A stretch of DNA of 64,000 nucleotides from Acinetobacter sp. C26M (GTDB lineage Bacteria; Pseudomonadota; Gammaproteobacteria; Pseudomonadales; Moraxellaceae): positions 3,038,001 to 3,102,000 of the forward strand of contig NZ_CP098478.1 in assembly GCF_023702675.1 (NCBI RefSeq). The letters run 5' to 3'. This document shows positions 54,171 to 64,000 of the stretch, piece by piece (position 1 is the first letter of the stretch; every line of letters starts with the position of its first letter). Both the position numbers and the translations under genes were made by a program. The notes under the pieces are model-generated. The model worked only from the letters and a program-made list of their open reading frames with translations. It ran no database searches and was not told the DNA's origin.

Positions 54171-55544
54171 CTATTGCCATTTTAACTGTTCACGTAAACT
54201 CACCACTTCACCAATAATGGTTAAAGTTGGTGCTACGATCTGATGTTCAGATACTTTGGTCGCGATATCTGCCAATGTACCCACCACCACTTTTTGATCA
54301 GGAGTAGTACCTTTAGAAATTAGGGCCACAGGCATGGTTGGACGTTGACCATGTGCAATCAATTGTTCACAAATGCGCTCCAAACCGACCAGTCCCATAT
54401 AAAGGACTAAAGTTTGGTTTTCATAAACCAACTCATTCCAAGGTAATTCAGGTGAGCCTTCTTTTAAATGCCCTGTCAAGAACCGTACGCTTTGTGCATA
54501 ATCACGATGCGTCAGTGGAATACCTGCATAGGCAGAACAACCTGAAGCTGCGGTAATACCTGGAACAACTTGGAAAGTCACATTGGCTTCCACCAATTCT
54601 TGAATTTCCTCTCCACCACGGCCAAAGATAAAGGGATCGCCACCTTTTAAACGGCAAACACGTTTACCTTGCTGTGCATATTCCACCAATAAGGCATTGA
54701 TGCCGTCTTGTGGAACCGAATGATTAGAACGGGCTTTACCCACATAAATCTTTTCAGCATCACGGCGACACAATTCCAAGATGGGTGCAGACACCAAGCG
54801 ATCGTAAATCACCACATCGGCTTGCTGCATCAAACGTAAGGCTTTTAAGGTCAAAAGCTCGGGATCACCTGGACCTGCACCCACTAAATACACCTCACCT
54901 TTCGGTGCAGTCCATTCCGTTAAAGCCTGCTCAATCAGATCATTTGCCACTTCAATATTGTCATTGAAAACCTGTTCTTTCAGCGGACTGGCATACAAGT
55001 TTTCCCAGAAGATACGACGCTCATCTGGATTGGCAATTTTGGCTTTCACTTGCTTACGCCACTGGCCTGAAAACTCAGCCAATTTGCCCATACCGTGCGG
55101 CACGATGGTTTCAATCTGAGTGCGCAGCTGTCTAGATAAAACGGGTGATGCTCCATTGGAAGCAACCGAAATCACCAACGGTGAGCGATCAATAATCGCA
55201 GGCACCATAAAGCGGCAATGCGGAATATCATCGACACTGTTGACCAGTAGATTACGCTGTTCACACTGTTCAAATACCGTTTTATTAACATCAGGTTGGT
55301 CTGTCGCGGCAATCACTAAGCGATACGCTGTTACCAAAATGGTTTCAGAAAAAGGCGCTTGTATATATTGTCCCGTTGATTGCTCAACAAGTTGACCTAA
55401 TTCAGGAATGATGTCTGGTGCAATCACATCAACAATTGCACCAGCTTTGACGAGCAGGTTTGCTTTGCGGTAGGCAATATGCCCACCACCCACAATCAGA
55501 CAACGTTGCTGCTGCAACTTTAAAGAGATTGGGAAAATTTCCAC
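54171..55544 (-). CDS. cysG: Siroheme synthase (trifunctional)
   Basis: Makes siroheme from uroporphyrinogen III for sulfite/nitrite reductases. 457 aa. The N-terminal dehydrogenase/ferrochelatase domain (about 1-205) begins MEIFPISLKLQQQRCLIVGGGHIAYRKANLLVKAGA; the C-terminal uroporphyrinogen methyltransferase domain (about 215-457) has GAGPGDPELLTLKALRLMQQADVVIYD and CRLKGGDPFIFGRGGEE. Typical length for the fused form. Downstream of serS in the same direction. Confidence 0.95.
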   Translation of the reverse strand: MEIFPISLKLQQQRCLIVGGGHIAYRKANLLVKAGAIVDVIAPDIIPELGQLVEQSTGQYIQAPFSETILVTAYRLVIAATDQPDVNKTVFEQCEQRNLLVNSVDDIPHCRFMVPAIIDRSPLVISVASNGASPVLSRQLRTQIETIVPHGMGKLAEFSGQWRKQVKAKIANPDERRIFWENLYASPLKEQVFNDNIEVANDLIEQALTEWTAPKGEVYLVGAGPGDPELLTLKALRLMQQADVVIYDRLVSAPILELCRRDAEKIYVGKARSNHSVPQDGINALLVEYAQQGKRVCRLKGGDPFIFGRGGEEIQELVEANVTFQVVPGITAASGCSAYAGIPLTHRDYAQSVRFLTGHLKEGSPELPWNELVYENQTLVLYMGLVGLERICEQLIAHGQRPTMPVALISKGTTPDQKVVVGTLADIATKVSEHQIVAPTLTIIGEVVSLREQLKWQ

Positions 55545-55611
55545 GTCACGCCTCTATATTTTCAATCTGATTGAGCTTAAGCAAAAACTATGCACAAATT
55601 CGATGCAAAGT

Positions 55612-56889
<1,278 letters not shown>

Positions 56890-56991
56890 TCATGAATAGA
56901 GAAAAAAACTGGCTATAGTGTAAGGCTTTAACCCAAAAAAATACAGCGATTGCGCAGCATCTACACATCATATGTAAATGCTGCACTAAAA

Positions 56992-57756
56992 CTAGTTCGG
57001 ATCTTTTGGTAGGCTTGGTAAATATTCAGCCTTCACAAACTGCTTGGCTGCGTAGTATGGCAAGGTCAACTCGCTCATGCCTTCTGCATAAGATGCCAAT
57101 TCATAGAGTGGATAAACAAATACAATACCATTTACCCCATAGTAATAGTTATCACTGACCTGTAACTGTTCTTTTTTAATGCTGTGGTCTTCCAACCAGT
57201 TTTGATTGGATGCATAGAGTTCATCGCGTAGTTTGGTATTCATATCGGGTTTAAGCAACTCACTGACCGTAATGTGTTTTTTATTGCTCAAGTCAAAATT
57301 CACAAACTCTTGATGTGACATGCCATGTGCAGCGCCTGCAGAATAGGAATAGGTCTGAATTGCAAAAGTCGCTAGATTATAATTTTGCCCAACAAAGCGT
57401 ACATAAGTGCTGCTTTCACTTTGTGATGGCTCATCTGCGGGGACTTTGACTTTCTGATCTGCAATATTCGAAAAAGCATTCGGCTCGGCCTTTTTCATAC
57501 GATTGACGAAATACTCATTAATCCACTTCTGATTAGTTTCAACCGTTTGTAAATCATAAGTGGTACAGCCATCTTCCAAACACACTTTTTGCTTTGGAAT
57601 TTTAACAGCCACCACTTTTGCATGAATCAATGGAATATCCACTTTTTCAGTTGCCGCTGCGGACTCTTTTTTAGGTTGGCAACCTGCGAGCACAACGACA
57701 GTCAGGATGGGAATAAGTGGAATAATTTTTGATAGTTGTGAAGTATTCATCGTCAT
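56992..57756 (-). CDS. Lipoprotein with DUF3298/RsiV-like domain
   Basis: A 254-aa secreted lipoprotein. N-terminal signal with lipobox VVLAGC (Cys at about 26) then a hydrophilic domain that resembles DUF3298/RsiV-like proteins: FVGQNYNLATFAIQTYSYSAGAAHGMSHQEFVNFDLSNKKHITVSELLKPDMNTKLRDEL. Two adjacent ATGs (57756 and 57750) are possible. It may bind lysozyme-like or envelope ligands, but no function is known here. lolA lies upstream on the same strand. Confidence 0.8.
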   Translation of the reverse strand: MTMNTSQLSKIIPLIPILTVVVLAGCQPKKESAAATEKVDIPLIHAKVVAVKIPKQKVCLEDGCTTYDLQTVETNQKWINEYFVNRMKKAEPNAFSNIADQKVKVPADEPSQSESSTYVRFVGQNYNLATFAIQTYSYSAGAAHGMSHQEFVNFDLSNKKHITVSELLKPDMNTKLRDELYASNQNWLEDHSIKKEQLQVSDNYYYGVNGIVFVYPLYELASYAEGMSELTLPYYAAKQFVKAEYLPSLPKDPN

Positions 57757-57834
57757 GCAAGTCTCTGATGTTTTTCTTCACTATACAAAGCCTTGCCCTG
57801 AGATGAAATTAAAAAATGTATCCAAGCTTCACAT

Positions 57835-57864
57835 AAAAAAAGCCGCAACATGTGCGGCTTTTTA
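57835..57864 (-). terminator. Terminator of lolA
   Basis: AAAAAGCCGCA/TGCGGCTTTTT stem (57837-57847 with 57853-57863), loop ACATG, about 15 bp past the lolA stop. Confidence 0.85.
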
Positions 57865-57878
57865 AATCAAACAATCAA

Positions 57879-58583
57879 TTACTGATCAATAATATCGGTA
57901 CCCTTTGGCGGTGTAAAATTAAACACCGATGCTGGAATCGTCTGATTCACCTTAATATCACTGAAACGGACATACGTGGTTTGACCTAAAGAGTCCTGTA
58001 ACACCATCAAATTCGGTGCCTTATTACCACCAAAACTAATGGTTAAACTCTGGAATGCACCATCTTCCTGTTTTGGATATAAGGTATAATATAGTTTAGT
58101 ACGGTCAGGCTGAGTCACACGATAGGACTGCATGATCTGGTTAGTATTGCCCGATAACAATAATGCAGGGGTATTGGCAATTTGGTCATCTAAGCTTTGA
58201 CGCACTGCTTGCTGCAAGTCTGGGTCATAAATCCACACCACTTTGCCTGTGGTCACAATGGTTTGTTTGGCAGGACTGGTGGTTTCCCAATAGAATTTCC
58301 CAGGACGTTCAACTTTCATGGTCCCTTTGAACGTCTGATTCATATGTTGAGCAGTTAAGCCCTTTTTCTGTGCGACTTTATTACTATTACTAGGTGCAAC
58401 TTTTGTAGTTTGTTCAAAATCTGCGGTGAATCGTTGCAAGCCAGATAACTGTTGAACCAAACTTGTGGTCGCTTGCTGAGCCGATGCAGCTACAGGTGCA
58501 GCGAATACCTGACTACTCACAACTGGAGCAAGTGTCATTGCACTTAACGTTGCAGCATAAGCCATTTTTTTTACGAAATTCAT
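57879..58583 (-). CDS. lolA: Outer-membrane lipoprotein carrier LolA
   Basis: Periplasmic chaperone that takes lipoproteins from LolCDE to LolB. 234 aa with a signal peptide (MNFVKKMAYAATLSAMTLAPVVSSQVFA, cleavage after about residue 28) and a LolA domain: LSGLQRFTADFEQTT, GTMKVERPGKFYWETTSPAKQTIVTTGKVVWIYDPDLQQAVRQSLDDQ. AGAAGG precedes the ATG. Its own transcript; relevant to the neighbouring lipoprotein. Confidence 0.93.
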   Translation of the reverse strand: MNFVKKMAYAATLSAMTLAPVVSSQVFAAPVAASAQQATTSLVQQLSGLQRFTADFEQTTKVAPSNSNKVAQKKGLTAQHMNQTFKGTMKVERPGKFYWETTSPAKQTIVTTGKVVWIYDPDLQQAVRQSLDDQIANTPALLLSGNTNQIMQSYRVTQPDRTKLYYTLYPKQEDGAFQSLTISFGGNKAPNLMVLQDSLGQTTYVRFSDIKVNQTIPASVFNFTPPKGTDIIDQ

Positions 58584-58872
58584 AAAAACAACCTTCTATC
58601 AGATTTCTACTGGTATGACGACATCTTACTGTTTTTGATCATTAAAAAAATGAAGAAAAGCAACGGTTTTGTGTAATTCGTGTCGCAAAGTTCTGCATTA
58701 TGTATGAAGTTGCAGCCTTTATGTAGAGATTGTAAGGATGAAATTCAACTTTTCGACCATTCACCGATTAACAACTTCAATATCAGATCAGAGAAATTAT
58801 TCATCAACAATGCTCTAGACGAAAAATAAGAGTTTGGTAACCTAAAACCAATAACTTAAAAAAGCACCATCC

Positions 58873-59736
58873 ATGAAAAGTCTTGCCTTTATCCACCGTA
58901 ATGACACTCGATTTGCAATTGGTGATTTTTATCCCGCCCTGTCAGTCTTTTCTTATCAGGAACTCGGCAATACCACCTCCCCTTTTTTGCTTTTAGATCA
59001 TATTGGACCTGGACGTTTACCACCTAAAAGTACTAAAAAAGGTGTCAATGAACATCCGCATCGTGGTTTTGAAACCGTCACCTTTGTTTTTGCTGGTGAA
59101 CTGCAACATCAAGACTCAACAGGAAGTGGTGGCGTGATTAGCCAAGGTGATGTGCAGTGGATGACTGCTGCATCAGGTATACAACATATTGAACATTTCA
59201 GTCCTGAATTTCGTGAGCAAGGTGGATTATTTGAAATGGTGCAATTGTGGGTCAATCTACCCGCCAAAGATAAAATGTCTGCACCACATTATCAAAGCTT
59301 GCTGAATCACAATATACCAAAAGTTATACTCGAAAATAATGCAGGCTATGTTCGTATCGTGGCAGGACAATTTAAGAGTACGCAGGGTATCGCCCAAACC
59401 TTTAGCCCAATGCATGTATTTGATATCCATTTGGCTAAAGGACAGCATCTTATACTTCCCGCCAATCATGGTGATAGCACCTTAATTTATTTACGCAATG
59501 GAAAGCTTCAATTCTCTGCTGAAGAAGAAGTTTTAGAAGAACAAGCTTTGGCAATCATGTCTAGTTTCGACAATGATGTAGCAGTTACCGCTTTAGAAAA
59601 TTGCGATTTGCTATTTTTATCCGCCCCACCATTACAAGAGCCAATCAACGGGCATGGCTTTTTTGTTATGAACAGTTATGAGGAAATTCTGCAGGCCTAT
59701 GACGATTTAAAAACAGGGCAATTTGGAAAACCATAA
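58873..59736 (+). CDS. Pirin family protein
   Basis: A 287-aa bicupin protein of the pirin family. NEHPHRGFETVTFVFAGELQHQDSTGSGGVISQGDVQWMTAASGIQHIEHF (about 56-108) carries the metal-binding His residues of the N-terminal cupin. Members can act as quercetinases or as redox-sensing regulators; the role here is not known. The start ATG is the first in frame; convergent with rpmA, sharing a terminator. Confidence 0.92.
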   Translation: MKSLAFIHRNDTRFAIGDFYPALSVFSYQELGNTTSPFLLLDHIGPGRLPPKSTKKGVNEHPHRGFETVTFVFAGELQHQDSTGSGGVISQGDVQWMTAASGIQHIEHFSPEFREQGGLFEMVQLWVNLPAKDKMSAPHYQSLLNHNIPKVILENNAGYVRIVAGQFKSTQGIAQTFSPMHVFDIHLAKGQHLILPANHGDSTLIYLRNGKLQFSAEEEVLEEQALAIMSSFDNDVAVTALENCDLLFLSAPPLQEPINGHGFFVMNSYEEILQAYDDLKTGQFGKP

Positions 59737-59766
59737 AACTCTCCACCTTAAAATCCAGTAGGCATA

Positions 59767-59793
59767 AAAAAACCCGCTAAAAGCGGGTTTTTC
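59767..59793. terminator. Bidirectional terminator between pirin gene and rpmA
   Basis: AAAAACCCGCT/AGCGGGTTTTT stem (59768-59778 with 59782-59792), loop AAA, between convergent genes. Confidence 0.9.
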
Positions 59794-59806
59794 GAACTAT
59801 TAAAAC

Positions 59807-60061
59807 TTAAGCTTCAACAGTTACATAGCGACGGCCAAATTGACCTTTCACTTCAAATTTTACTACGCCATCAGCAGTAGCAAATAAAGTATGGTCACGA
59901 CCCATACCAACATTTGCACCAGCGTGGAACTCAGTACCACGTTGACGAACGATGATGTTACCAGCAGTTACAGTTTGACCACCGTAAACTTTAACACCTA
60001 ACATCTTAGGATTCGAATCACGACCGTTCTTCGTCGATCCACCGGCTTTTTTAGTTGCCAT
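59807..60061 (-). CDS. rpmA: 50S ribosomal protein L27
   Basis: An 84-aa large-subunit protein near the peptidyl transferase centre. [52 protein letters not shown] is the family start. Follows rplU by 18 bp in the usual rplU-rpmA operon. Obg is not next to it here. Confidence 0.98.
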   Translation of the reverse strand: MATKKAGGSTKNGRDSNPKMLGVKVYGGQTVTAGNIIVRQRGTEFHAGANVGMGRDHTLFATADGVVKFEVKGQFGRRYVTVEA

Positions 60062-60079
60062 GTCTATTTACTCCTCGTG

Positions 60080-60391
60080 TTAGCCTGCGATACCAGTAAT
60101 TTTCAACTCGGTAAACCATTGACGGTGACCTTGTTGCTTACGGTAGTGTTTACGACGACGCATTTTGATAATGCGAATTTTGTCGTGACGACCATGGCCA
60201 ACTACTTCTGCAGTTACTTTTGCGCCAGCTACAACTGGAGCACCGATTTGAATGTTGTCACCGTTAACAACCATTAATACGTCATCAAACGTAATAGTCG
60301 CACCAGTTTCAGCTTTCAATAATTCTACTTTAAGGGTTTCACCCTCAACAACACGGTGCTGTTTACCACCGCTTTGGATTACTGCGTACAT
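60080..60391 (-). CDS. rplU: 50S ribosomal protein L21
   Basis: A 103-aa 23S rRNA-binding protein. [23 protein letters not shown] is the canonical start, and [23 protein letters not shown] the C-terminal RNA-binding region. The ATG at 60391 has GGAG upstream; longer frames to 60568 are noncoding leader. First gene of rplU-rpmA, divergent from ispB. Confidence 0.98.
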   Translation of the reverse strand: MYAVIQSGGKQHRVVEGETLKVELLKAETGATITFDDVLMVVNGDNIQIGAPVVAGAKVTAEVVGHGRHDKIRIIKMRRRKHYRKQQGHRQWFTELKITGIAG

Positions 60392-60480
60392 AATGTACTC
60401 CAACATGCCCGTGTCGTCGTGCCGATAAAAGGATATACCGATCTTAAAACGAGCGCCACTGGGTTTATACAAGGGGACAA

Positions 60481-60509
60481 ATTTTAAGTGAAAATTGATC
60501 AAACAACAA
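60481..60509 (-). promoter_or_regulatory. Candidate rplU-rpmA promoter
   Basis: On the minus strand TTGTTG (60509-60504) and TAAAAT (60486-60481) with a 17-bp spacer, giving a leader of roughly 80 nt before rplU. Confidence 0.4.
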
Positions 60510-60756
60510 GTTATTTTGTATAAATGCACGCATAACGATAACTTGCTTGGATTTTCCAGTAAAATCAATTAGATTGATGGCGAGCTGTTTTGATTGATTC
60601 GCATCAAAATTTGAAATACATTTTTGAAAACAAAATGTGACAATAACAAACTGTGTTTTTACAGTGCCCTAAGTAAAGTAATGGCGTTTGATGAAAACCG
60701 CCTTTTTCTGTCTAATTTAAGACCAAAAAGCTCTTCATTGTGTTTTAAATGACAAA

Positions 60757-60773
60757 TTATACAGTCTGTATAA
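60757..60773. promoter_or_regulatory. Palindrome upstream of ispB
   Basis: TTATACAG-T-CTGTATAA, perfect 8-bp arms with one central base, 65 bp upstream of the ispB start. It may be a regulator site overlapping the promoter. Confidence 0.4.
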
Positions 60774-60838
60774 CTGTTTAGTCACAGATTAATTGATACA
60801 CTTGGCAACATTACCACCTATACGAGGTTTTCCTTCAT

Positions 60839-61816
60839 ATGGTTATCGATTTTAAGCAAGACATTCTCTCCCCTGTTGCGACAGATTTTGCTGCGATGGA
60901 TCACCTCATTAATGAAGGGATTAGTTCTAAAGTTGGTTTAGTGATGAGTGTCAGCAAGCATGTTGTTGAAGCGGGTGGCAAACGTATGCGCCCAATCATG
61001 TGCTTACTGGCTGCACGTGCCTGTGGTTTAGCCAATATGCAACAAGCACAGCATTTAGCTGCTGTGATTGAAATGCTACACACTGCAACCTTAGTTCATG
61101 ACGACGTCGTCGACGAATCAAGTTTACGCCGTGGTCGTCCAACCGCAAATGCAACGTGGAATAATCAAACAGCAGTTTTAGTCGGTGACTTCCTCATCTC
61201 TCGAGCTTTCGATTTATTGGTCGACTTAAATAATATGACCTTATTAAAAGATTTCTCGACTGGAACTTGTGAAATTGCAGAAGGTGAAGTTTTACAACTA
61301 CAATCTCAACATCAACCAGAAACCACTGAAGAAACATATTTAAGAATTATCCACGGTAAAACATCTCGTTTATTTGAACTTGCAACCGAAGGTGCCGCCA
61401 TTTTGGCAGGAACTGAAGAATACCGTGAACCGTTACGTCGTTTTGCTGGTCATTTTGGCAATGCCTTTCAAATTATCGACGATATTTTAGATTACACCTC
61501 TGATGCGGAAACATTAGGTAAAAATATTGGTGATGATTTAATGGAAGGTAAACCAACTTTACCGTTAATTTCAGCATTAGCCCATTCAACTGGTGAGGAT
61601 CAAGCGATCATTCGTCGTAGTATTGCAACGGGTGGTGTTGAGCAATTAGATAAAGTGATTGAGATTGTTCATCACTCGGGTGGCCTAGATTACTGTCAAA
61701 AACGTGCGCAACAAGAAACGGATGCTGCTTTAGAAGCGTTAAAAGCGCTACCAGATAATGAATATCGCCAAGCACTGATCAATTTGACCTTAATGGCTTT
61801 ACATCGTCTACAATAA
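60839..61816 (+). CDS. ispB: Octaprenyl diphosphate synthase
   Basis: Trans-prenyltransferase making the side chain of ubiquinone. 325 aa. First Asp-rich motif LVHDDVVDESSLRRGRPT (Asp88, Asp89, Asp92), second motif FQIIDDILDYTSD near 212, and GGKRMRP at 46-52 for isopentenyl-PP binding. The bulky residues before the first motif are consistent with long-chain products; exact length (C40 or C45) is not certain. GAGG precedes the ATG. The Gcr-like gene follows 15 bp downstream. Confidence 0.95.
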   Translation: MVIDFKQDILSPVATDFAAMDHLINEGISSKVGLVMSVSKHVVEAGGKRMRPIMCLLAARACGLANMQQAQHLAAVIEMLHTATLVHDDVVDESSLRRGRPTANATWNNQTAVLVGDFLISRAFDLLVDLNNMTLLKDFSTGTCEIAEGEVLQLQSQHQPETTEETYLRIIHGKTSRLFELATEGAAILAGTEEYREPLRRFAGHFGNAFQIIDDILDYTSDAETLGKNIGDDLMEGKPTLPLISALAHSTGEDQAIIRRSIATGGVEQLDKVIEIVHHSGGLDYCQKRAQQETDAALEALKALPDNEYRQALINLTLMALHRLQ

Positions 61817-61831
61817 TTTTTTTGACCGCCT

Positions 61832-63880
61832 ATGCATTTAACGTTATCTGATCTTTTTTTAAAAATGCAGGATCAGCTTGATCAACCTCAAGCTGTTCTT
61901 GACGAACAACTTCTCATCGAACTGGTCGACCGTATACGGCCAAAAAATCCAAATAATGCAGATGAGGTCAAGCAGCGTATTCATGCGCTAATCAAAATAT
62001 TATTACTCACTCCAACATCTGCAATTCTACTGCAAAACTTTTTACTTAAGCTGATCAGCCAATACAAACAGCTTAGCTTATATGCCGATAGTGGCATTTT
62101 ATCGCTTGATGGTTTCTGGAACCAATTAGGGCAACGTCTAGGCGCGCACTTCCTCCCTTTGGTCGAAGACGGTCAACAGCTTAAAACCCTCATTGGGAAA
62201 GTCTTTCACCAAGAAAATGACAGTGAATGGCTCGATCTGATTGAGAATCAAGACTGGATTACACTATTCAACCTGTTAGGTGAAAGCCAAAGCAATACCA
62301 GAGAAAAGCAAATTTCAAAGAATGAGCTAATTAAAGCGATTACGGTATTGTCCTATCGGATTAGTGGTATCGGTTTATATCCTGAATTTATTAATGCCCA
62401 ACCCGAAATTACCGAATATGAATCGCCTTTTTTGGTACAAAACCGAGAAATCGTAGAATTCATCGAAAAATATAAAAAACAGATTGATGATCAAGATGCG
62501 GTTGCAGTTTTACCACCACCTGATGCTTCACAAGCCTTTGTGATGCTTGATCAGTGCCGTGAGGTAGTACTAAAAATTCGCCGTGCCACCAAACGGATTG
62601 GGGTCAGTATCAGTCTGACCTACTTATTGTCGCTATTAGAACAGGCGATTGACCGTATTGAACTACTGCTAACCTTGTTAGCCAGTAAAAATGATGCACG
62701 TTATACCGCATTGGGTGAGCTGATCGTCGATTTGACCAAAGCACATTATAATGAAAAAAGTGTACGTCATTTGCTCACCTCGACCAGTGAGTTGATTGCC
62801 TTACAGGTCACTGAGAATGCCAGTAAAACAGGCGAGCATTATGTAAGTACCGACAAAGCTGGCTTCTTTGGCATGTATAAAGCTGCAGCTGGCGCAGGTG
62901 CGATCATTGCCACCATGGCGACACTGAAAATTTTAACGGCACGCTTGGTACTCGCACCGTTTGGACATGCTTTCTTATACAGCATGAACTATGCACTTGG
63001 TTTTATGCTGATTCATGTACTGCATTTTACTGTTGCAACCAAACAGCCAGCGATGACTGCTGCCGCACTTGCCTCGACTGTACAACAGCAAAAAGGCAGT
63101 AAAACTGCGCAGATCGCAGAACTGGCGGCATTGATTATTAATATTATTCGAACCCAGTTTATTGCGATTTTGGGGAATATCTCAATTGCAATCCCAACCG
63201 CGGCGCTGATTACTTATTTGTGGCAATACAATTTGGGTGAACCTCTACTCAATCATGCCAAGTCAGCCGCATTGCTACATAGTCTCAATCCATTTACCTC
63301 ATTGGCTGTTCCGCATGCAGCAATTGCTGGTGTTTGTTTGTTTTTCTCTGGTTTGATTGCTGGCTATTTTGATAACTTAGCGGTTTATCGCAAAGTCGGC
63401 CCACGTTTAAAACAGCATCGCCGCTTAAAACGCTGGATGGGACAGCAACGTTTAGACAAGTTTGCCAACTATATTGAGACCAACCTTGGTGCATTAGCAG
63501 GTAACTTCTTGTTCGGGATCATGCTTGGAAGTATGGGCACAATTGGATTTATCTTAGGTTTGCCTTTAGATATCCGTCATATTGCCTTTGCTTCTGCCAA
63601 CTTTATTCAAGGTTTAATGACCATTGGTGGTCCTGACATTGGTTTAATTTTGGTATCATTCTTAGGTGTTATGCTAATCGGCTTAACCAACTTATTTGTC
63701 AGTTTCACCTTAACGATTATTGTTGCTCTACGCGCACGTCGTGTTCGTTTTGCACAATGGAAGCCTTTAGCCAAGTTAGTAACAACGCATTTCTTAACGC
63801 GACCAAGTGATTTTTTCTGGCCACCTAAGCAGCCCGTAGAAGTTGAAGAGCAAACCAAGAACGCATCTTCGCATCACTAA
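61832..63880 (+). CDS. Gcr-type 'site-specific recombinase' family membrane protein
   Basis: A 682-aa protein of the family annotated as site-specific recombinase (Gcr in Neisseria). The N-terminal half (1-340) is soluble and helical, with FVMLDQCREVVLKIRRATKRIGVSISLTYLL; the C-terminal half has several membrane segments (about 350-395, 430-465, 485-510, 560-635). It has no tyrosine or serine recombinase catalytic motif that I can see, so the name is probably misleading. It lies 15 bp after ispB and may be cotranscribed. Confidence 0.85.
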   Translation: MHLTLSDLFLKMQDQLDQPQAVLDEQLLIELVDRIRPKNPNNADEVKQRIHALIKILLLTPTSAILLQNFLLKLISQYKQLSLYADSGILSLDGFWNQLGQRLGAHFLPLVEDGQQLKTLIGKVFHQENDSEWLDLIENQDWITLFNLLGESQSNTREKQISKNELIKAITVLSYRISGIGLYPEFINAQPEITEYESPFLVQNREIVEFIEKYKKQIDDQDAVAVLPPPDASQAFVMLDQCREVVLKIRRATKRIGVSISLTYLLSLLEQAIDRIELLLTLLASKNDARYTALGELIVDLTKAHYNEKSVRHLLTSTSELIALQVTENASKTGEHYVSTDKAGFFGMYKAAAGAGAIIATMATLKILTARLVLAPFGHAFLYSMNYALGFMLIHVLHFTVATKQPAMTAAALASTVQQQKGSKTAQIAELAALIINIIRTQFIAILGNISIAIPTAALITYLWQYNLGEPLLNHAKSAALLHSLNPFTSLAVPHAAIAGVCLFFSGLIAGYFDNLAVYRKVGPRLKQHRRLKRWMGQQRLDKFANYIETNLGALAGNFLFGIMLGSMGTIGFILGLPLDIRHIAFASANFIQGLMTIGGPDIGLILVSFLGVMLIGLTNLFVSFTLTIIVALRARRVRFAQWKPLAKLVTTHFLTRPSDFFWPPKQPVEVEEQTKNASSHH

Positions 63881-63915
63881 CTTTGTACAGAAAAAACGGT
63901 GAAGTACAAGTCTAA

Positions 63916-63965
63916 CATTTGAACTATTTTTACGTATAATCAATCCACCAAAAATAGTTCAAATG
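63916..63965. promoter_or_regulatory. 16-bp inverted repeat enclosing a TATAAT box
   Basis: Arms CATTTGAACTATTTTT (63916-63931) and AAAAATAGTTCAAATG (63950-63965) are perfect inverted repeats; the 18-bp spacer contains TATAAT at 63935-63940 on the plus strand. It probably controls or terminates whatever lies at the right edge. Confidence 0.5.
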
Positions 63966-64000
63966 GGTTGGTATTCCCTGCGTCTATTGTTCAATAGATC

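Larger units (their letters stand above)
60392..60838. other. Divergent rplU/ispB control region
   Basis: About 450 bp without a gene between rplU and ispB. It contains a minus-strand promoter candidate at 60481-60509 and a perfect palindrome at 60757-60773 near ispB. The intervening sequence is AT rich; no other structure recognised. Confidence 0.5.

Noticed and set aside
60391..60568. Longer rplU start
   Set aside because: The extension is leader sequence; L21 normally begins [11 protein letters not shown], which has GGAG upstream.

Overview
The window looks like chromosomal DNA of an Acinetobacter species (Moraxellaceae). Protein sequences, low G+C, the gene orders sucA-sucB-lpd-sucC-sucD and sdhCDAB divergent from gltA, and a Bap-type giant adhesin all point there; the species cannot be fixed by eye. 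There are no rRNA or tRNA genes, no complete insertion sequence, no prophage and no CRISPR array.

Bases 1-14794 (minus strand) hold most of a giant Bap/BapA-like surface adhesin that runs off the left edge. From its N-terminus it has a BapA-type head, an Asp/Ala and Gly/Asn linker, many Ig-like repeats (333-bp units and a 1.53-kb macro-repeat) and then about 0.8-kb VCBS-like units. The head and the distal 5 kb are open, but the repeat block (about 5.0-13.1 kb) carries roughly twenty small indels and scrambled seams. These look more like consensus errors in repeats than natural decay, but the sequence alone cannot decide.

Bases 15-24 kb hold a CPA1 Na+/H+ antiporter, a YpfJ-type metallopeptidase, a DUF808 membrane protein, trpS, a probable Aar small RNA, a YqiJ/flotillin (YqiK) pair and two small unknown genes that may be immunity-like. 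Bases 24-38 kb are a TCA block: sucABlpdCD and sdhCDAB on the minus strand and gltA on the plus strand, giving 2-oxoglutarate dehydrogenase, succinyl-CoA synthetase, succinate dehydrogenase and citrate synthase.

Bases 38-64 kb are mostly housekeeping genes: a DKNYY membrane protein, trhO, DedA, a LysR/LysE divergent pair, UPF0149, rpoD, lipB, an SCP2-like/iron-ADH pair, an amino acid permease, an HxlR/flavodoxin divergent pair with a clear operator, trmL, cysG, serS, a DUF3298-like lipoprotein, lolA, a pirin, rpmA-rplU divergent from ispB, and a Gcr-type membrane protein. All genes outside the adhesin appear intact. Many end in strong A/T-flanked hairpins, often shared by convergent genes.

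The most notable non-coding signals are the Aar-like sRNA after trpS, two copies of a composite palindromic intergenic repeat, the HxlR-type operator, and a 16-bp perfect inverted repeat around a TATAAT box at the right edge.
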